A DNA stretch of 64,000 bases from Lewinellaceae bacterium. Its GTDB lineage: Bacteria > Bacteroidota > Bacteroidia > Chitinophagales > Saprospiraceae. The stretch lies in assembly GCA_020636005.1 (NCBI GenBank), contig JACJYR010000001.1, positions 1,250,001 through 1,314,000 of the forward strand, in the 5' to 3' direction. The notes beneath the pieces were generated by a model, which searched no databases, was not told where the DNA came from, and saw nothing but the letters and a program-made list of their open reading frames with translations. Shown one piece after another: positions 10,998 to 20,154 of the stretch; position 1 is the stretch's first letter, and each line of letters starts with the position of its first letter. The position numbers and the translations under genes are program-made.

Positions 10998-11036
10998 TCA
11001 CGAGGAAAAAATGGAAGGTAATTTTTTGGAAATCAG

Positions 11037-14000
11037 CTACTTACGTGTTGCACTCGGCGCAACGCCGAATTCTTCCAGAAAAGCACGGGAGAAATAACTA
11101 AGGGAAGTGAAGCCGACCTCGTAGGCCACTTCTGAGATATTGTGCTCGCCGGAAGCGAGCAACTGCTTGCCCTTCTGCAGGCGGATGGAGCGGATGAAAA
11201 GGGTGGCCGATTTCCCGGTGAGGGCCTTCAGCTTGCGGAAAACCTGGGAGCGGCTCATGCCGAGGGAGCGGCAGAGTTGGTTCATGTCCAGATCGGGATT
11301 GGAGAGTTCCGCTTCTACCAGGGAGTAGAATTTTTGCAGGAACGGGTCTTCGATGGCCGCCGGGCCGCTTACTTCGGCAGGAAGTAGTGCGAACCGGGCT
11401 TGTAGCTTTTTGCGCAGTTCCAGCAGTTTTTCCAGGCGGACCAATAACTCTCTTTTTTCAAATGGTTTCAACAAATAGGCGTCCGCACCTTTTTGAAGGC
11501 CGCTGATTTTGGAATCCATGTCCGCCTTGGCGGTGAGCAATATGATGGGGATGTGGTCTGTACGTTCATCGTTTTTCAGGGCCTCCGTGAGTTCGTAGCC
11601 GTCCTTTTCCGGCATCATCACATCGCTCACGATGAGGTCGGGCACCTGCTCGATGGCCATGTCGATGCCGGTTTGGCCATTGTCGGCCACGGTGAGCTGG
11701 TAATCATCTTCAAGGCAGGCGACGAGGTACTGCTGCACGTCGGGGTTGTCTTCGACAATGAGCAGGCGGGGCTTCCCGTCTGTGCCCAACATGGCATCCT
11801 CTTCGGTTGCCGCCTGCATTTCCATTGAAGGGCCCGCAAATACTGGCTCGGCCACAAAGCTTTCTGTGCTTTGATGTGCTTCAAACGAATCAAACCCATC
11901 CGCCACTGCTTTTTCGGAAGCTTCCGTAATCGGCAAATCCACACTGAAAGTGCTGCCTTTCCCAACGGTACTCCTTACCCGGATTTCCCCGCCCATCAGT
12001 TTCACCAGTTCCTTGGTCAGCGCCAGCCCGATGCCCGTGCCTTCGTCCCGACGGGTGGAGGAGCCGTCCACCTGGTAAAAACGGCTAAAAATATGGGGAA
12101 GCTCTTTTTCCGGGATGCCAACGCCGGTATCCTCGACCCGGATACTTAGCACCGGTTCTCCGCCTTTATTTTTTTTGTCGATATGGAAATAGACATGGCC
12201 GCCTTCCTTGGTAAATTTTATGGCATTTGAAAGGAGGTTGGAAGTGATCCGCAATATTTTGTCGGGGTCATAGTCCATGTTTATTTCGGGCTGCGCTGCA
12301 AGGAAATGCAGTTGGAGCCCTTTGCTGTTGGCGTAGCTCTGGTGCGATTCCGTGACATAGCGCAGGTATTTCACGATATCCCCCTGCACCATTTGGACTT
12401 TCAGTTCTTTTGACTCCAGCTTCCGCAAATCCAAAATCTGGTTGACCAGGTTCAGCAGGCCGGCGGTGTTCTGCTTTATCATTTTGTGCCCCCGCTCCAG
12501 CCAGATGTCCGGCTTTTCATACACCTGGTCAATCATGCCGGAAATGATGGTGAGCGGTGTGCGGAACTCGTGGGAGATATTGGTGAAGAAGCGGGACTTG
12601 GCCAGGTCCAATTCTACCAATTTTTCTTTTTGCAGTTCGACCATTGCTTTTTGGCCCGATATCTCCTCGTTCAGTTTGGTCAGCAGCGCATTGGCTTTCT
12701 GTTTGGAGCGATAATAACGGTAAATGATTCCGATAAACAGTACAGCGACGCAAAGGGCAATCAGCATAAGTCGCCGCATTGAACCTTGCCTTTCCAATTC
12801 TTTTTCCTGCTCGTAGGCCAGTTCCTGTTTTTCTTTTTCAAACTCATAGTTGGCTTCCAGGCGCCCTATCTGCTTCGCATTTTTTTCATTGAACAGGCTG
12901 TCCTGGAGGCTTCGGTAAGTTTCATGGTAGTAGAGTGCCTTCCCCACATTGTTCTGGCTTTTGTATATCCTGTAGAGCACCTCCGCCGATTCCATCTCCT
13001 GTTCCCTGTTGCCAGAAATTGTTGCCGTCTCCATAGCTTCGTTCAGTTCGGCCACTGCCTGGCTGGTCTTCCCTTGTTGGAAGTGGATGTTCCCCAGGCT
13101 TTTCAGGCTGTTTGATTTGTTCATCTGGGAGTTGTCCGATTCGCTGGACGCTTGCAATGCAAGCTGAAAAAAAACGAGCGCTGAATCAGGGCGGTTTAAT
13201 TGCTCGTAACAATTTCCAAGGTCATAATAATGTTTGTAGCCAACAGTTTGGCCGATTGTTTTTTTCAAATTAAGGGATTTGCTCAAGTACAGAAGGGCGT
13301 TTTCATAATCTTTTTTCAAAAGGTAAATGTCCCCTTTTTGAAACAATAAATCTGATTGTTGAACCCCTCCCCCCATTTCCTCCCACAGCTTGAAGGATTT
13401 TTCTATGTAGTAGAGTGCCTGTGAATAATCCTCCATGGAAAGGTAAAATTCGCATAACCTGTTGCAACAATCGGCTATTCCAGCCTTGTTCCCATCCTCT
13501 TCCATCAACTTTAAAGCAGTTTGGCCGTATTCCAAAGCCTTTGGGAAATTGCCCATAACACTGCAAGCGTATCCTTTCATGTTGTAAAGGGCCGCCTCTC
13601 CGCTTTTGTCCCCCAATTCCCGCATCAGCAACACACCTCGCTCATAATAGTCCAATGCTTTTTTTATGTTGTTGGACCTTCCTGCATTGTTCCCAAGATT
13701 TATCAGTGTATTGGCCTGGGCTTTTTTATCCCCCAGTTCCCTTTGAATTGTAAATGCACGTTCATAATTGATTTCAGCCGTATCATAGGATGCCAGGTTT
13801 GAATAGAGAATGCCCAAACTAATCAATACATCTGCCTGCTTCTTTCTGTTGCGTGTATTCGATGCGATTTCCAATGCCTCGTTCAGGTAGGGGATGCCCA
13901 ACCTTTTATCGTGGACACAGTAACTTAACGCATTTAAGGCCCGGACTTGCCTTTCTTTATCGCCCGCTGCTGAAGCTATTTCTTTTGCAGTATCGTATTC

Positions 14001-14351
14001 CATAAATGCGCTATCGAGTTGGTTAAAAGCCATGTGTATATAGGCTTTGATAAACCACAATTCGAAAAGCCCGGTTTTATAATTTATTTTTTCAGCCAGG
14101 GGAATGGTGGATTGCACTAAATGCAGTGCGCTGTCCTTGTTGATTTTGTAAAGACTGGCAGCTATATCTTTTTTCAGGAGGATGCGGGTGGTGTCTTCTT
14201 TTGTGTTGGCGAGTTCTGTTTTCAAGGAATCTAAGACAGCAGTCTGGGCAGAAGGACGATGCACGCAGCATAGTGAAAATGCCACGATCAGGACCGGTCG
14301 GTAAAAAGCAGCTAGAACATTCACTAAAAATGAATCCATGATTGACAGCAT
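11037..14351 (-). CDS. Hybrid two-component regulator: TPR sensor, histidine kinase, receiver, AraC HTH
   Basis: The protein has 1,104 residues. An N-terminal hydrophobic segment (about 6-30) is followed by tandem TPR repeats (about 60-480), a coiled coil and one membrane segment (about 525-547, RRLMLIALCVAVLFIGIIYR). Next are HisKA with phosphoacceptor His near 593 in FFTNISHEFRTPL; HATPase_c with N box NLLSNAIKF and G boxes DTGVGIPE and GTGIGLALTKEL; a receiver with phospho-Asp near 909 in SDVMMPEKDG; and a C-terminal AraC helix-turn-helix (about 1017-1104). The sensing, kinase and DNA-binding parts are fused in one chain, as in Bacteroidota hybrid systems, but the sensor is TPR rather than beta-propeller. 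It is co-oriented with and 249 bp upstream of the giant surface protein, a plausible target. The ligand is unknown. Confidence 0.93.
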   Translation of the reverse strand: MLSIMDSFLVNVLAAFYRPVLIVAFSLCCVHRPSAQTAVLDSLKTELANTKEDTTRILLKKDIAASLYKINKDSALHLVQSTIPLAEKINYKTGLFELWFIKAYIHMAFNQLDSAFMEYDTAKEIASAAGDKERQVRALNALSYCVHDKRLGIPYLNEALEIASNTRNRKKQADVLISLGILYSNLASYDTAEINYERAFTIQRELGDKKAQANTLINLGNNAGRSNNIKKALDYYERGVLLMRELGDKSGEAALYNMKGYACSVMGNFPKALEYGQTALKLMEEDGNKAGIADCCNRLCEFYLSMEDYSQALYYIEKSFKLWEEMGGGVQQSDLLFQKGDIYLLKKDYENALLYLSKSLNLKKTIGQTVGYKHYYDLGNCYEQLNRPDSALVFFQLALQASSESDNSQMNKSNSLKSLGNIHFQQGKTSQAVAELNEAMETATISGNREQEMESAEVLYRIYKSQNNVGKALYYHETYRSLQDSLFNEKNAKQIGRLEANYEFEKEKQELAYEQEKELERQGSMRRLMLIALCVAVLFIGIIYRYYRSKQKANALLTKLNEEISGQKAMVELQKEKLVELDLAKSRFFTNISHEFRTPLTIISGMIDQVYEKPDIWLERGHKMIKQNTAGLLNLVNQILDLRKLESKELKVQMVQGDIVKYLRYVTESHQSYANSKGLQLHFLAAQPEINMDYDPDKILRITSNLLSNAIKFTKEGGHVYFHIDKKNKGGEPVLSIRVEDTGVGIPEKELPHIFSRFYQVDGSSTRRDEGTGIGLALTKELVKLMGGEIRVRSTVGKGSTFSVDLPITEASEKAVADGFDSFEAHQSTESFVAEPVFAGPSMEMQAATEEDAMLGTDGKPRLLIVEDNPDVQQYLVACLEDDYQLTVADNGQTGIDMAIEQVPDLIVSDVMMPEKDGYELTEALKNDERTDHIPIILLTAKADMDSKISGLQKGADAYLLKPFEKRELLVRLEKLLELRKKLQARFALLPAEVSGPAAIEDPFLQKFYSLVEAELSNPDLDMNQLCRSLGMSRSQVFRKLKALTGKSATLFIRSIRLQKGKQLLASGEHNISEVAYEVGFTSLSYFSRAFLEEFGVAPSATRK

Positions 14352-14726
14352 CTTTGGGTTGGCAAATGGGCTGTGTGTTTATTGGCAGGATGGCAAAGCT
14401 ACTGAAAGCTGTTTGATATTGTAGCTGTTTGCCCTTATTGAAAGGGTGTGGAGCGTGGGCGATTTTCCGGTGAGGGCTTTCAGTTTGCGAAACACCTGCG
14501 AGCGGCTCATGCCGGGGGAGCGGCAGAGTTGGTTGATGTCCACTCCGGGGTTGGAGAGTTCCGCTTCTACCAGAAAATAGGATTTTTGCAGGAATGGGCC
14601 TTCGAAGGCAGCAAGCTTTTTCAGGGCCTTGGAAGCGCATATTTGGCTCTATATCAGCTGCCCGCAAACATCAGGAGTGGCCCTGCAAAGGTGGGGGGGG
14701 GTAAAAAAGCAGCCCTGGCATTTTGC
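14352..14726. other. Intergenic stretch holding only the regulator remnant
   Basis: The 375 bp between the hybrid regulator and the cyclase contain the AraC remnant at 14448-14595. A G-run is present near 14693-14701. I see no intact gene or RNA. Confidence 0.6.
14448..14595 (-). pseudogene. Remnant of a second hybrid regulator (AraC domain)
   Basis: Read on the minus strand this stretch encodes QKSYFLVEAELSNPGVD, then INQLCRSPGMSRSQVFRKLK and ALTGKS, closely matching the AraC region of the intact neighbour (FYSLVEAELSNPDLD...). I count about 19 differences over 147 bp against 11205-11350. No kinase or receiver sequence is attached. After ALTGKS the homology shifts frame: KGKQL, which follows in the intact gene, appears in another frame near 14430. 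It is a dead fragment left by duplication and deletion. Confidence 0.8.
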
Positions 14727-16664
14727 TTAGGCCAGCGTCTCCTCCACAAAATACATCTCAATTTCCCCTTTGTTTTTCGCCTTTACCTTGCCCCGGAAAG
14801 TACAAGGGAAGCGGTCGCTGACCAATTGGTAGGTATTGCCCGAGATGTTGATCCGGCCAGGCTGGCCGCTCGACTCCATGCGGGAGGCGATGTTCACCGT
14901 GTCGCCCCAGATGTCGTAGGCAAATTTTTTCATGCCGACCACACCAGCCACCACTGGCCCGGTGTGGATACCGATACGGGCTTCAAAAAATGGCTCTCCC
15001 TTTTGCTTTTTCTCCGCTTTCCAATTATTCAAAAACGCCTGCATTTCAATGGCGGCCTTCACCGTTTGCGCTGCGTGGTTGCCATCGGCGGCAGGCAGTC
15101 CGCCTGCACACATATAAGCATCGCCAATGGTTTTGATTTTTTCCAGTGCGTTTTCGCTGATGATGCGGTCGAAAGCTTTGAAGCAATAATCCAATTCATT
15201 GACCAGCTTTTCGGGGGCCATATTTTCGGCAATTTTTGTAAAATCCTTAAAGTCGCAGAACAGGACGGTCACGTTGTCGTAGCGGCGGGCTTTCGACTCG
15301 CCGTATTGTTTGAGTTCGCCAGCCACCTGGGCTGGGAGGATGTTGAGCAACAACGCTTCGGAGCGCTCCTGTTCGTGCTGGATTTCCTCGTTTTTCTGGG
15401 AGAGCAGTTGGTTGTTTTTCTTCTGTCGGGCGAACCCGAAGAAAAGAAAGATCGTCAGTAAAAGCGAACCGCCGGAGCCGGTCATCATCAGGGAGCGGCG
15501 GGTTTTCTGCTGCTTCATTTCAGCTTCGTGCTGCCGGATGGCCAGTTCCTGTTTTTCCAGGTTGATGGAGTCGAGCACGTGCAGGTGCATCAGCGAATCA
15601 TAGTTGCTTTTGTAGGTAGCCAGCAACAGCGCTTGCCGGGCCTCCTCCGGCGCCATTTTCTCAATGCGTTTTTCATTGTTTGAGAAATCGGATTTGATGA
15701 CTTCCAACTGTGCGGGCCACAAATCCTTCATTTCGTCGGTGACGTGGGCGACAATTCGCCCGACTTCATCCCCGCCAGCCGAAGGTGGCGGCAATGGCTC
15801 CATCAGTTCTTTGGTCATCCGATCCCGGTTCAGCTTGATGATTTTGTGGTAAAGTTCCCGCTGTTGCTCCATTCTTAGCGCCACTGGCTCGCTGGAAATC
15901 ACCGTGGCAGGTGCTTCCCGTTCATTTTTTCCTGGCAATTTGATGTCAATATCTTTGATTGACCATTTCCCAAGGTTGCTGTTAATAGAGTCCATCGCCA
16001 TTTTGACGGCTTCTTTGGCTTCCACAAATTCTATGGAACTGACGACATTCCCGCCGAATTCCTCCAATTGATCCAGGTTTTCTTTTTTCAGGATGGGATC
16101 TATCACCTTGTTTTCTGCCAACAACTTTAGGCTTCTCCTGAATTTCTTTCGGGCCTCGGCCTTTTCTTCCTTGCTGACGTCTTCTGTTTTTAAAATAGCC
16201 TTGGCTTCCTTGTTCAGTGCAGTAGCCATAAAAGCCTTGTTATCGTATTCTTCGGCCTCGTCGTAAGCTTCGGCGGCCAGTTCGGCGGCCTTTTCGTATT
16301 CGCCATTTTTAAAGAACAGCTCGGAGAGTTGAATGGCAACGGCTGCCGAACCGATGCCCTCGTTATTGGCCCTGCTGTTTTGCAGGGCGATGATTTGTTC
16401 GCATTTGACCACCAGTTGCTGTGCTTCCTTCGCCTGGCGCTCCAAGCCCAGGGCGGCAGCGTCCCCGATCACTTTGGAAGCCGTCTCGGCGGCCTCTTGA
16501 TATGCTTCCTTTTCATAAAAACTCCGGGCGAGTTGCAGGCTTTTTTCCACCTGCCCGGCGCTTTGGCTGGTTTGCGCTATACTTTGCAATTGCTCAGTTG
16601 GCTGGTATTGGGCGATTGAGCCAAATTGCAAAAGGATAAAAATGAAAATTGGGAAGTTTTTCAT
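14727..16664 (-). CDS. Membrane-bound class III adenylate cyclase
   Basis: The protein has 645 residues. A signal-like N-terminus (MKNFPIFIFILLQFGSIAQ) precedes an alpha-helical sensor part rich in Ala/Glu and TPR-like (about 20-380), a membrane segment (about 388-410, LLLTIFLFFGFA), a coiled coil, and a class III cyclase domain (about 455-640). The domain carries metal-binding VLFCDFKDFT and the transition-state segment NIASRM. The base-selecting residues are Lys in KIKTIGDAYM (about 510) and Asp in YDIWGDTVN (about 584), the adenylate rather than guanylate pattern. The predicted reaction is ATP to cAMP at the cytoplasmic face, controlled by the N-terminal sensor. It stands alone, co-oriented with the hybrid regulator. 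Confidence 0.9.
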   Translation of the reverse strand: MKNFPIFIFILLQFGSIAQYQPTEQLQSIAQTSQSAGQVEKSLQLARSFYEKEAYQEAAETASKVIGDAAALGLERQAKEAQQLVVKCEQIIALQNSRANNEGIGSAAVAIQLSELFFKNGEYEKAAELAAEAYDEAEEYDNKAFMATALNKEAKAILKTEDVSKEEKAEARKKFRRSLKLLAENKVIDPILKKENLDQLEEFGGNVVSSIEFVEAKEAVKMAMDSINSNLGKWSIKDIDIKLPGKNEREAPATVISSEPVALRMEQQRELYHKIIKLNRDRMTKELMEPLPPPSAGGDEVGRIVAHVTDEMKDLWPAQLEVIKSDFSNNEKRIEKMAPEEARQALLLATYKSNYDSLMHLHVLDSINLEKQELAIRQHEAEMKQQKTRRSLMMTGSGGSLLLTIFLFFGFARQKKNNQLLSQKNEEIQHEQERSEALLLNILPAQVAGELKQYGESKARRYDNVTVLFCDFKDFTKIAENMAPEKLVNELDYCFKAFDRIISENALEKIKTIGDAYMCAGGLPAADGNHAAQTVKAAIEMQAFLNNWKAEKKQKGEPFFEARIGIHTGPVVAGVVGMKKFAYDIWGDTVNIASRMESSGQPGRINISGNTYQLVSDRFPCTFRGKVKAKNKGEIEMYFVEETLA

Positions 16665-17336
16665 GGCCAGTTATTTTAATTCATAATGGGGCATAAAATT
16701 GGGAAATACAAGCCAGCGAAAAAAGGAAATTCTTCTATTGGATGCCTTTTTCGGATGAACCTTATCCTCCGCTCATGTTCTGTAAATGTTGATTTACCGT
16801 TAAGTGACGGGGTGACTTCGAAGTCACTTAAATACTTGAAACAACTGATGTGGTATGGTGTTGCAGCATACGGCGGCCAGAGGCCGCAACCAAAGCCCGT
16901 TTACGAGCCAAAGCTCGTAACGAAGGTACCGCTTTTCAATTGGCAAGCGGTGGGCCAGCGGGGGCACGAGTCGCTGAAAACGAACCAGATTTGCCTGCAC
17001 GTCACGAAAGAGCGGCTGTTGAACACCCCCAGCCCTTTTGATGATCTTGATCTATAAAAAACGGTGGAGATGATGGAAGGTATTTTATATGCGAAACCGC
17101 AACCTGTTGATTCCCTGCCTATTGTGGAAAAGACACTACAAAGGAGGCGGCCGGTGCCCGGTAGGGCTGAAAATCCATGCGAACGAACCAGTACCCACGT
17201 GTTCCCTGCAAGGTGCCAAAACCGCTGGAACCCCATGAGGGTATTTTTTATACGAAACCGCAATTTCCTGAATGCCAGTATGTTCCGGAACATAAAATCT
17301 GATTACATTTGTCTTGTTAAAGCGTGGGTAGAGGCG
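16665..17336. other. Non-coding stretch before the cassette array
   Basis: No convincing gene is present. Small hairpins occur at about 16801-16832 (AAGTGAC...GTCACTT) and 16900-16921 (TTACGAGCcaaaGCTCGTAA). Two imperfect direct repeats sit at 17075-17102 and 17236-17263. Short ORFs here have no recognisable domains and unconvincing composition. It may be debris from earlier cassettes or insertion elements (inference). Confidence 0.5.
17075..17263. repeat. Pair of ~28-bp imperfect direct repeats
   Basis: GGTATTTTATATGCGAAACC followed by GCAA (to 17102) recurs as GGTATTTTTTATACGAAACC followed by GCAA (to 17263). The two copies are 161 bp apart, start to start. Function unknown. Confidence 0.5.
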
Positions 17337-17388
17337 GGATACACGAAATGGGGATATGTCTGAGTTTCGTGTATCCGATGTTATCTGC
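17337..17388 (+). other. attC-like site preceding cassette 1 (left core missing)
   Basis: GGATACACGAAA (17337-17348) and TTTCGTGTATCC (17365-17376) form a perfect 12-bp inverted repeat with a 16-nt spacer. The right core GTTATCTGC follows at 17380 after a 3-nt spacer. The expected ...AAC left core upstream is not recognisable. It may be a decayed attC or the left boundary of the array. Confidence 0.55.
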
Positions 17389-17436
17389 AATTGAGATGAA
17401 AGAGCATTATGAAATAAATATCAGAAATAGCACAAC

Positions 17437-18081
17437 ATGAAATCATTTAATTTAACAATTTATCTATTTTTGATTCTATCATGCATCACCTTAATGAACT
17501 TCCAATGCAATGATTGTGACGATGAGTTACACGATAGAACAAATTTTTCCGTAACGCCCAATTCTACTCAAAACATAATTTCAATTGGAGATACACTGAT
17601 TATTAATACAAGTTTCAATTCTCTAATAGAATTAGAATTTAGCGGATCTATCCATGATAACTCAAACCAATTAATAAATTACAGATTAGAAATATTTGAG
17701 GGTCAAAACAATAATATCGATGCAATTCAAGGCAGAGATAATTTTGAGTTCATCAATTTAATAGGTAATGTATTTATTCCACCTGCAAGAACTTGGGAAA
17801 TAGTTATCGAAAACACTTGTGATGAAAATTTATGCGAATTAGAATTTGGAATAATTCCTCAACAAACAGGATATTATGGAATATCTCTTCAAACTGGAAG
17901 TTTTGGTTTTGAAGATGAATGCCAATTTTTGACACTAATACCAACTGAAATCCAGTCAAATGGAGATAATAATTTTGAAATATTCGAAGAAATTAATATT
18001 TCCAGTATTAGAATTGATGGAACATATTTCGGAAATCCTGAAAGAGAAAAATTACTATACTTTTTTAAAGTAATTGAATAA
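17437..18081 (+). CDS. Small exported protein of unknown function (cassette 1 cargo)
   Basis: The protein has 214 residues and its gene is strongly A+T-rich. The N-terminus MKSFNLTIYLFLILSCITLM is a signal peptide. A cysteine-rich NFQCNDCDD follows, so lipoprotein processing at Cys is possible, although the lipobox is poor. The remainder is beta-rich with Asn/Ile/Glu bias (DTLIINTSFNSLIELEF) and resembles no family I can name with confidence. It starts 57 bp after the cassette boundary and its stop lies 7 bp before the attC left core, the usual packing of a one-gene integron cassette. Base composition differs sharply from the flanking chromosome, indicating horizontal acquisition. Confidence 0.75.
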   Translation: MKSFNLTIYLFLILSCITLMNFQCNDCDDELHDRTNFSVTPNSTQNIISIGDTLIINTSFNSLIELEFSGSIHDNSNQLINYRLEIFEGQNNNIDAIQGRDNFEFINLIGNVFIPPARTWEIVIENTCDENLCELEFGIIPQQTGYYGISLQTGSFGFEDECQFLTLIPTEIQSNGDNNFEIFEEINISSIRIDGTYFGNPEREKLLYFFKVIE

Positions 18082-18198
18082 GAAAAAGCAGATAATCGAG
18101 TAGGGAGAGGTGACCAAAAGTAATATAGATTGGCCACCCCTGCCCTCTCACACCACCGTGCGTACGGGCCACGTACACGGCGGTTCACGGAACGAACT

Positions 18199-19650
18199 TC
18201 ACTTCCTACTTTGGTTGGGCTTGGCTTTGTCGCCGTACTTGGCATCGAGGTAATATTCCAGGAATGGGATATACCCCCTTTGCCGAAGCCGTGCTTCCGT
18301 CACCGTTGTGCCCATAATCGGGCTGCAGGCGATGGCCCAGCCTCCCATGCGGGAGTAGGCACAACGCCTCGCCCAGCCCGCCTCCACGCCCATTTGCAGG
18401 AAGGCCCGCAGCCTGCGCCGGGGCCGTTTCCATTGCTTCCAGATACAGTAGCGCAGCCGGCAGCGCACCCAGGCGTCCAAGTCCTTGAACTTCTGGTAGC
18501 CGGTGGCATGTTTGAAGTAGTTGACCCAGCCCCTCATGAGGCGGTTCAGTTCTTCGATGCGCTCCTGCACCGTTTTCGGCGTGGTCTTGCGGGTGGTTTC
18601 CTTGATTTTCCCTTTGAGCCGTTCCCAACTTTTCCTGGCTATGCTCAGTTGGTATCTGCCCCGTTCGCCTTTCTTGTAGGTCGGCACAAAGCCGTGCCCC
18701 AGCAAGGTGAAGTTGACCGGGCGCACTATCTTCGTTTTCTCTCGGTTGACCTCCAGGTGGAGTTTCTCCTCCAGAAAACGCCTGATGCTGGCCAGTACCC
18801 GTTCGGCTGCCCTTTTGCTTTTCAGGAAAATGCTGCAATCGTCCGCATAACTTGTCCCGAAACCTCGGGAGCGCACGAACTTGTGGCCCCGCTTTTCCAG
18901 TTCCCTGTCCAGTTCATTTAGTAAAATGTTGGACAGCAACGGGCTGAGCGGCCCGCCCTGCGGCGTGCCTTCCGTGCGGGGCTGTACCAATCCGCCTTCC
19001 ATGATGCCGCTTTTCAGGTACCGCCGTACCAGTCGCAGCAGTGTTTTGTCCGCTACTTTCCGGCTTATCAGGTTCATCAGCTTGTCGTGGTCCACCCGGT
19101 CGAAAAAGGATTTCAAGTCCAGGTCTATCACCCATTGCCTGCCTGAATTGATGTACTCGAGGGCTTGCTGGAGGGCGTCCTGTGCGCTGCGCTTTGGACG
19201 GAACCCGTAGCTGAAGACCGAGAACTCCTTCTCCCAGACCGGGCTTAGCACCTGGTGGATGGACTGTTGGACCAGCCTGTCCATGACGGTGGGGATGCCC
19301 AGTTGGCGGACGCCGCCGCTGGGCTTCGGGATTTTCACCCCCCTGACCAGTTGCGGACGGTACCCGCCGTCCAGGAGTTCCGTTTTGATGCTTTCCCAAT
19401 GAAAGGCCAGGTGACGGCGGAGGTCTGCCGTTTGCATGCCGTCCACGCCCGCTGCGCCCTTGTTGCGGAGTACCGAGTGGTAGGCCCTCACGAAACCGTG
19501 CCCGCCCACGACCCAGCGCATCAGGTTGTCTTTCCGCTTTTCCATGTAGAAAGTTTTGCCTGTCTTTTCCCGTACCCGTTCGCCCTGCCAATATCCGCCG
19601 GCCGGCTTCCACTTCGGCAGGGGAATCGAATCGCTGAAAGACTGTTCCAT
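18199..19650 (-). CDS. ltrA: Group IIC intron reverse transcriptase/maturase
   Basis: The protein has 483 residues. The RT fingers-palm blocks are intact: GVKIPKPSGGVRQLGIPTV, QWVIDLDLKSFFDRVDH, TPQGGPLSPLLSNILLNELD, and the catalytic YADD (about 267) in GTSYADDCSIFL. A maturase domain X follows (RIEELNRLMRGWVNYFKHA). The C-terminus ends GWAIACSPIM...RQRGYIPFLEYYL without an HNH endonuclease, as in class C introns that use single-stranded or hairpin targets. It splices its host intron and copies it into attC hairpins. No frameshift is visible, so it may be active. Confidence 0.95.
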   Translation of the reverse strand: MEQSFSDSIPLPKWKPAGGYWQGERVREKTGKTFYMEKRKDNLMRWVVGGHGFVRAYHSVLRNKGAAGVDGMQTADLRRHLAFHWESIKTELLDGGYRPQLVRGVKIPKPSGGVRQLGIPTVMDRLVQQSIHQVLSPVWEKEFSVFSYGFRPKRSAQDALQQALEYINSGRQWVIDLDLKSFFDRVDHDKLMNLISRKVADKTLLRLVRRYLKSGIMEGGLVQPRTEGTPQGGPLSPLLSNILLNELDRELEKRGHKFVRSRGFGTSYADDCSIFLKSKRAAERVLASIRRFLEEKLHLEVNREKTKIVRPVNFTLLGHGFVPTYKKGERGRYQLSIARKSWERLKGKIKETTRKTTPKTVQERIEELNRLMRGWVNYFKHATGYQKFKDLDAWVRCRLRYCIWKQWKRPRRRLRAFLQMGVEAGWARRCAYSRMGGWAIACSPIMGTTVTEARLRQRGYIPFLEYYLDAKYGDKAKPNQSRK

Positions 19651-20154
19651 GTTTGGCCCTTCACGGGTCTGGCATTTCAGCCAGCCGCTACTATGGCCGC
19701 TGCTGACTCCTGGTAGCCTTTGCTAAACAAGTTCGCTCTGCTTCGCCTCCGGCCTCCCAGGCCTCCCCCGGTAAGGTGCACCCTCTTTCCGCTGACGCTG
19801 CCCGCATCTACACAGATGGGCTGCTGTAAGTTCTGCCTTCGGTGTGTTCCCGACGAGTCGGGACAGGTCGTGCCACCTTGACGGCCCATCTATGCCTCTT
19901 ATGCGATTTCCCGATGTATCGGGACAAGCTCTGTCCGTGCATGCCAGCTTTTGCAGTCCCGCTTACTTCAGACTCCGCCTCACGGCGAAAACCCCCCGAA
20001 GTGAATCCGGGGCAGGCATTGCAGCTTGCTACACGCATACTTACTTTAGCGTGGGGAGAACTTGCATCTCCCAAGAGTAAAAGACTTCCGGCTTTGGGCT
20101 ATCTTTGTTTCGATAGCCCCGACCGGTCATCTTCGATGCCCATTCGGGGCACAC
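19651..20154 (-). ncRNA. 5' ribozyme domains of the group IIC intron
   Basis: These 504 bp upstream of the maturase start contain no gene and belong to ribozyme domains I-IV. Paired segments typical of domain I are visible, for example CCCCGAATGGG near the 5' end, the inverted GATAGCCC/GGGGCTATC around 20098-20120, and the CCCGATACATCGGG hairpin near 19910-19925. Small ORFs predicted here are not genes. Confidence 0.7.

Larger units (their letters stand above)
18095..20154 (-). mobile_element. Group IIC intron inserted in attC (full length, ~2.06 kb)
   Basis: The intron lies on the minus strand, antisense to the cassette gene, as known group IIC-attC introns do. The 5' end reads GTGTGCCCCGAATGGG from 20154; a GTGTGTG run leaves a 2-nt ambiguity. 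The 3' end is ...CCCTACTCGAT at 18095. Domain V is seen at about 18147-18186 on the plus strand (CCGTGCGTACGGGCCACGTA then CACGG), followed toward the 3' end by a domain VI hairpin (GGTGGCCAA...TTGGTCACC). The ribozyme 5' half occupies about 19651-20154 and the maturase ORF 18199-19650. The insertion point within TTGTTA of the attC bottom strand agrees with the known preference of this intron class. Confidence 0.85.

Noticed and set aside
14448..15461. 337-codon plus-strand ORF
   Set aside because: Antisense to the cyclase and the regulator remnant; no domain.
17075..17263. CRISPR array
   Set aside because: Only two imperfect repeats with a 133-bp gap and no cas gene.
16686..17293. Short ORFs on both strands before the cassettes
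   Set aside because: No domain, overlapping alternatives, and the stretch is dominated by hairpins and direct repeats.
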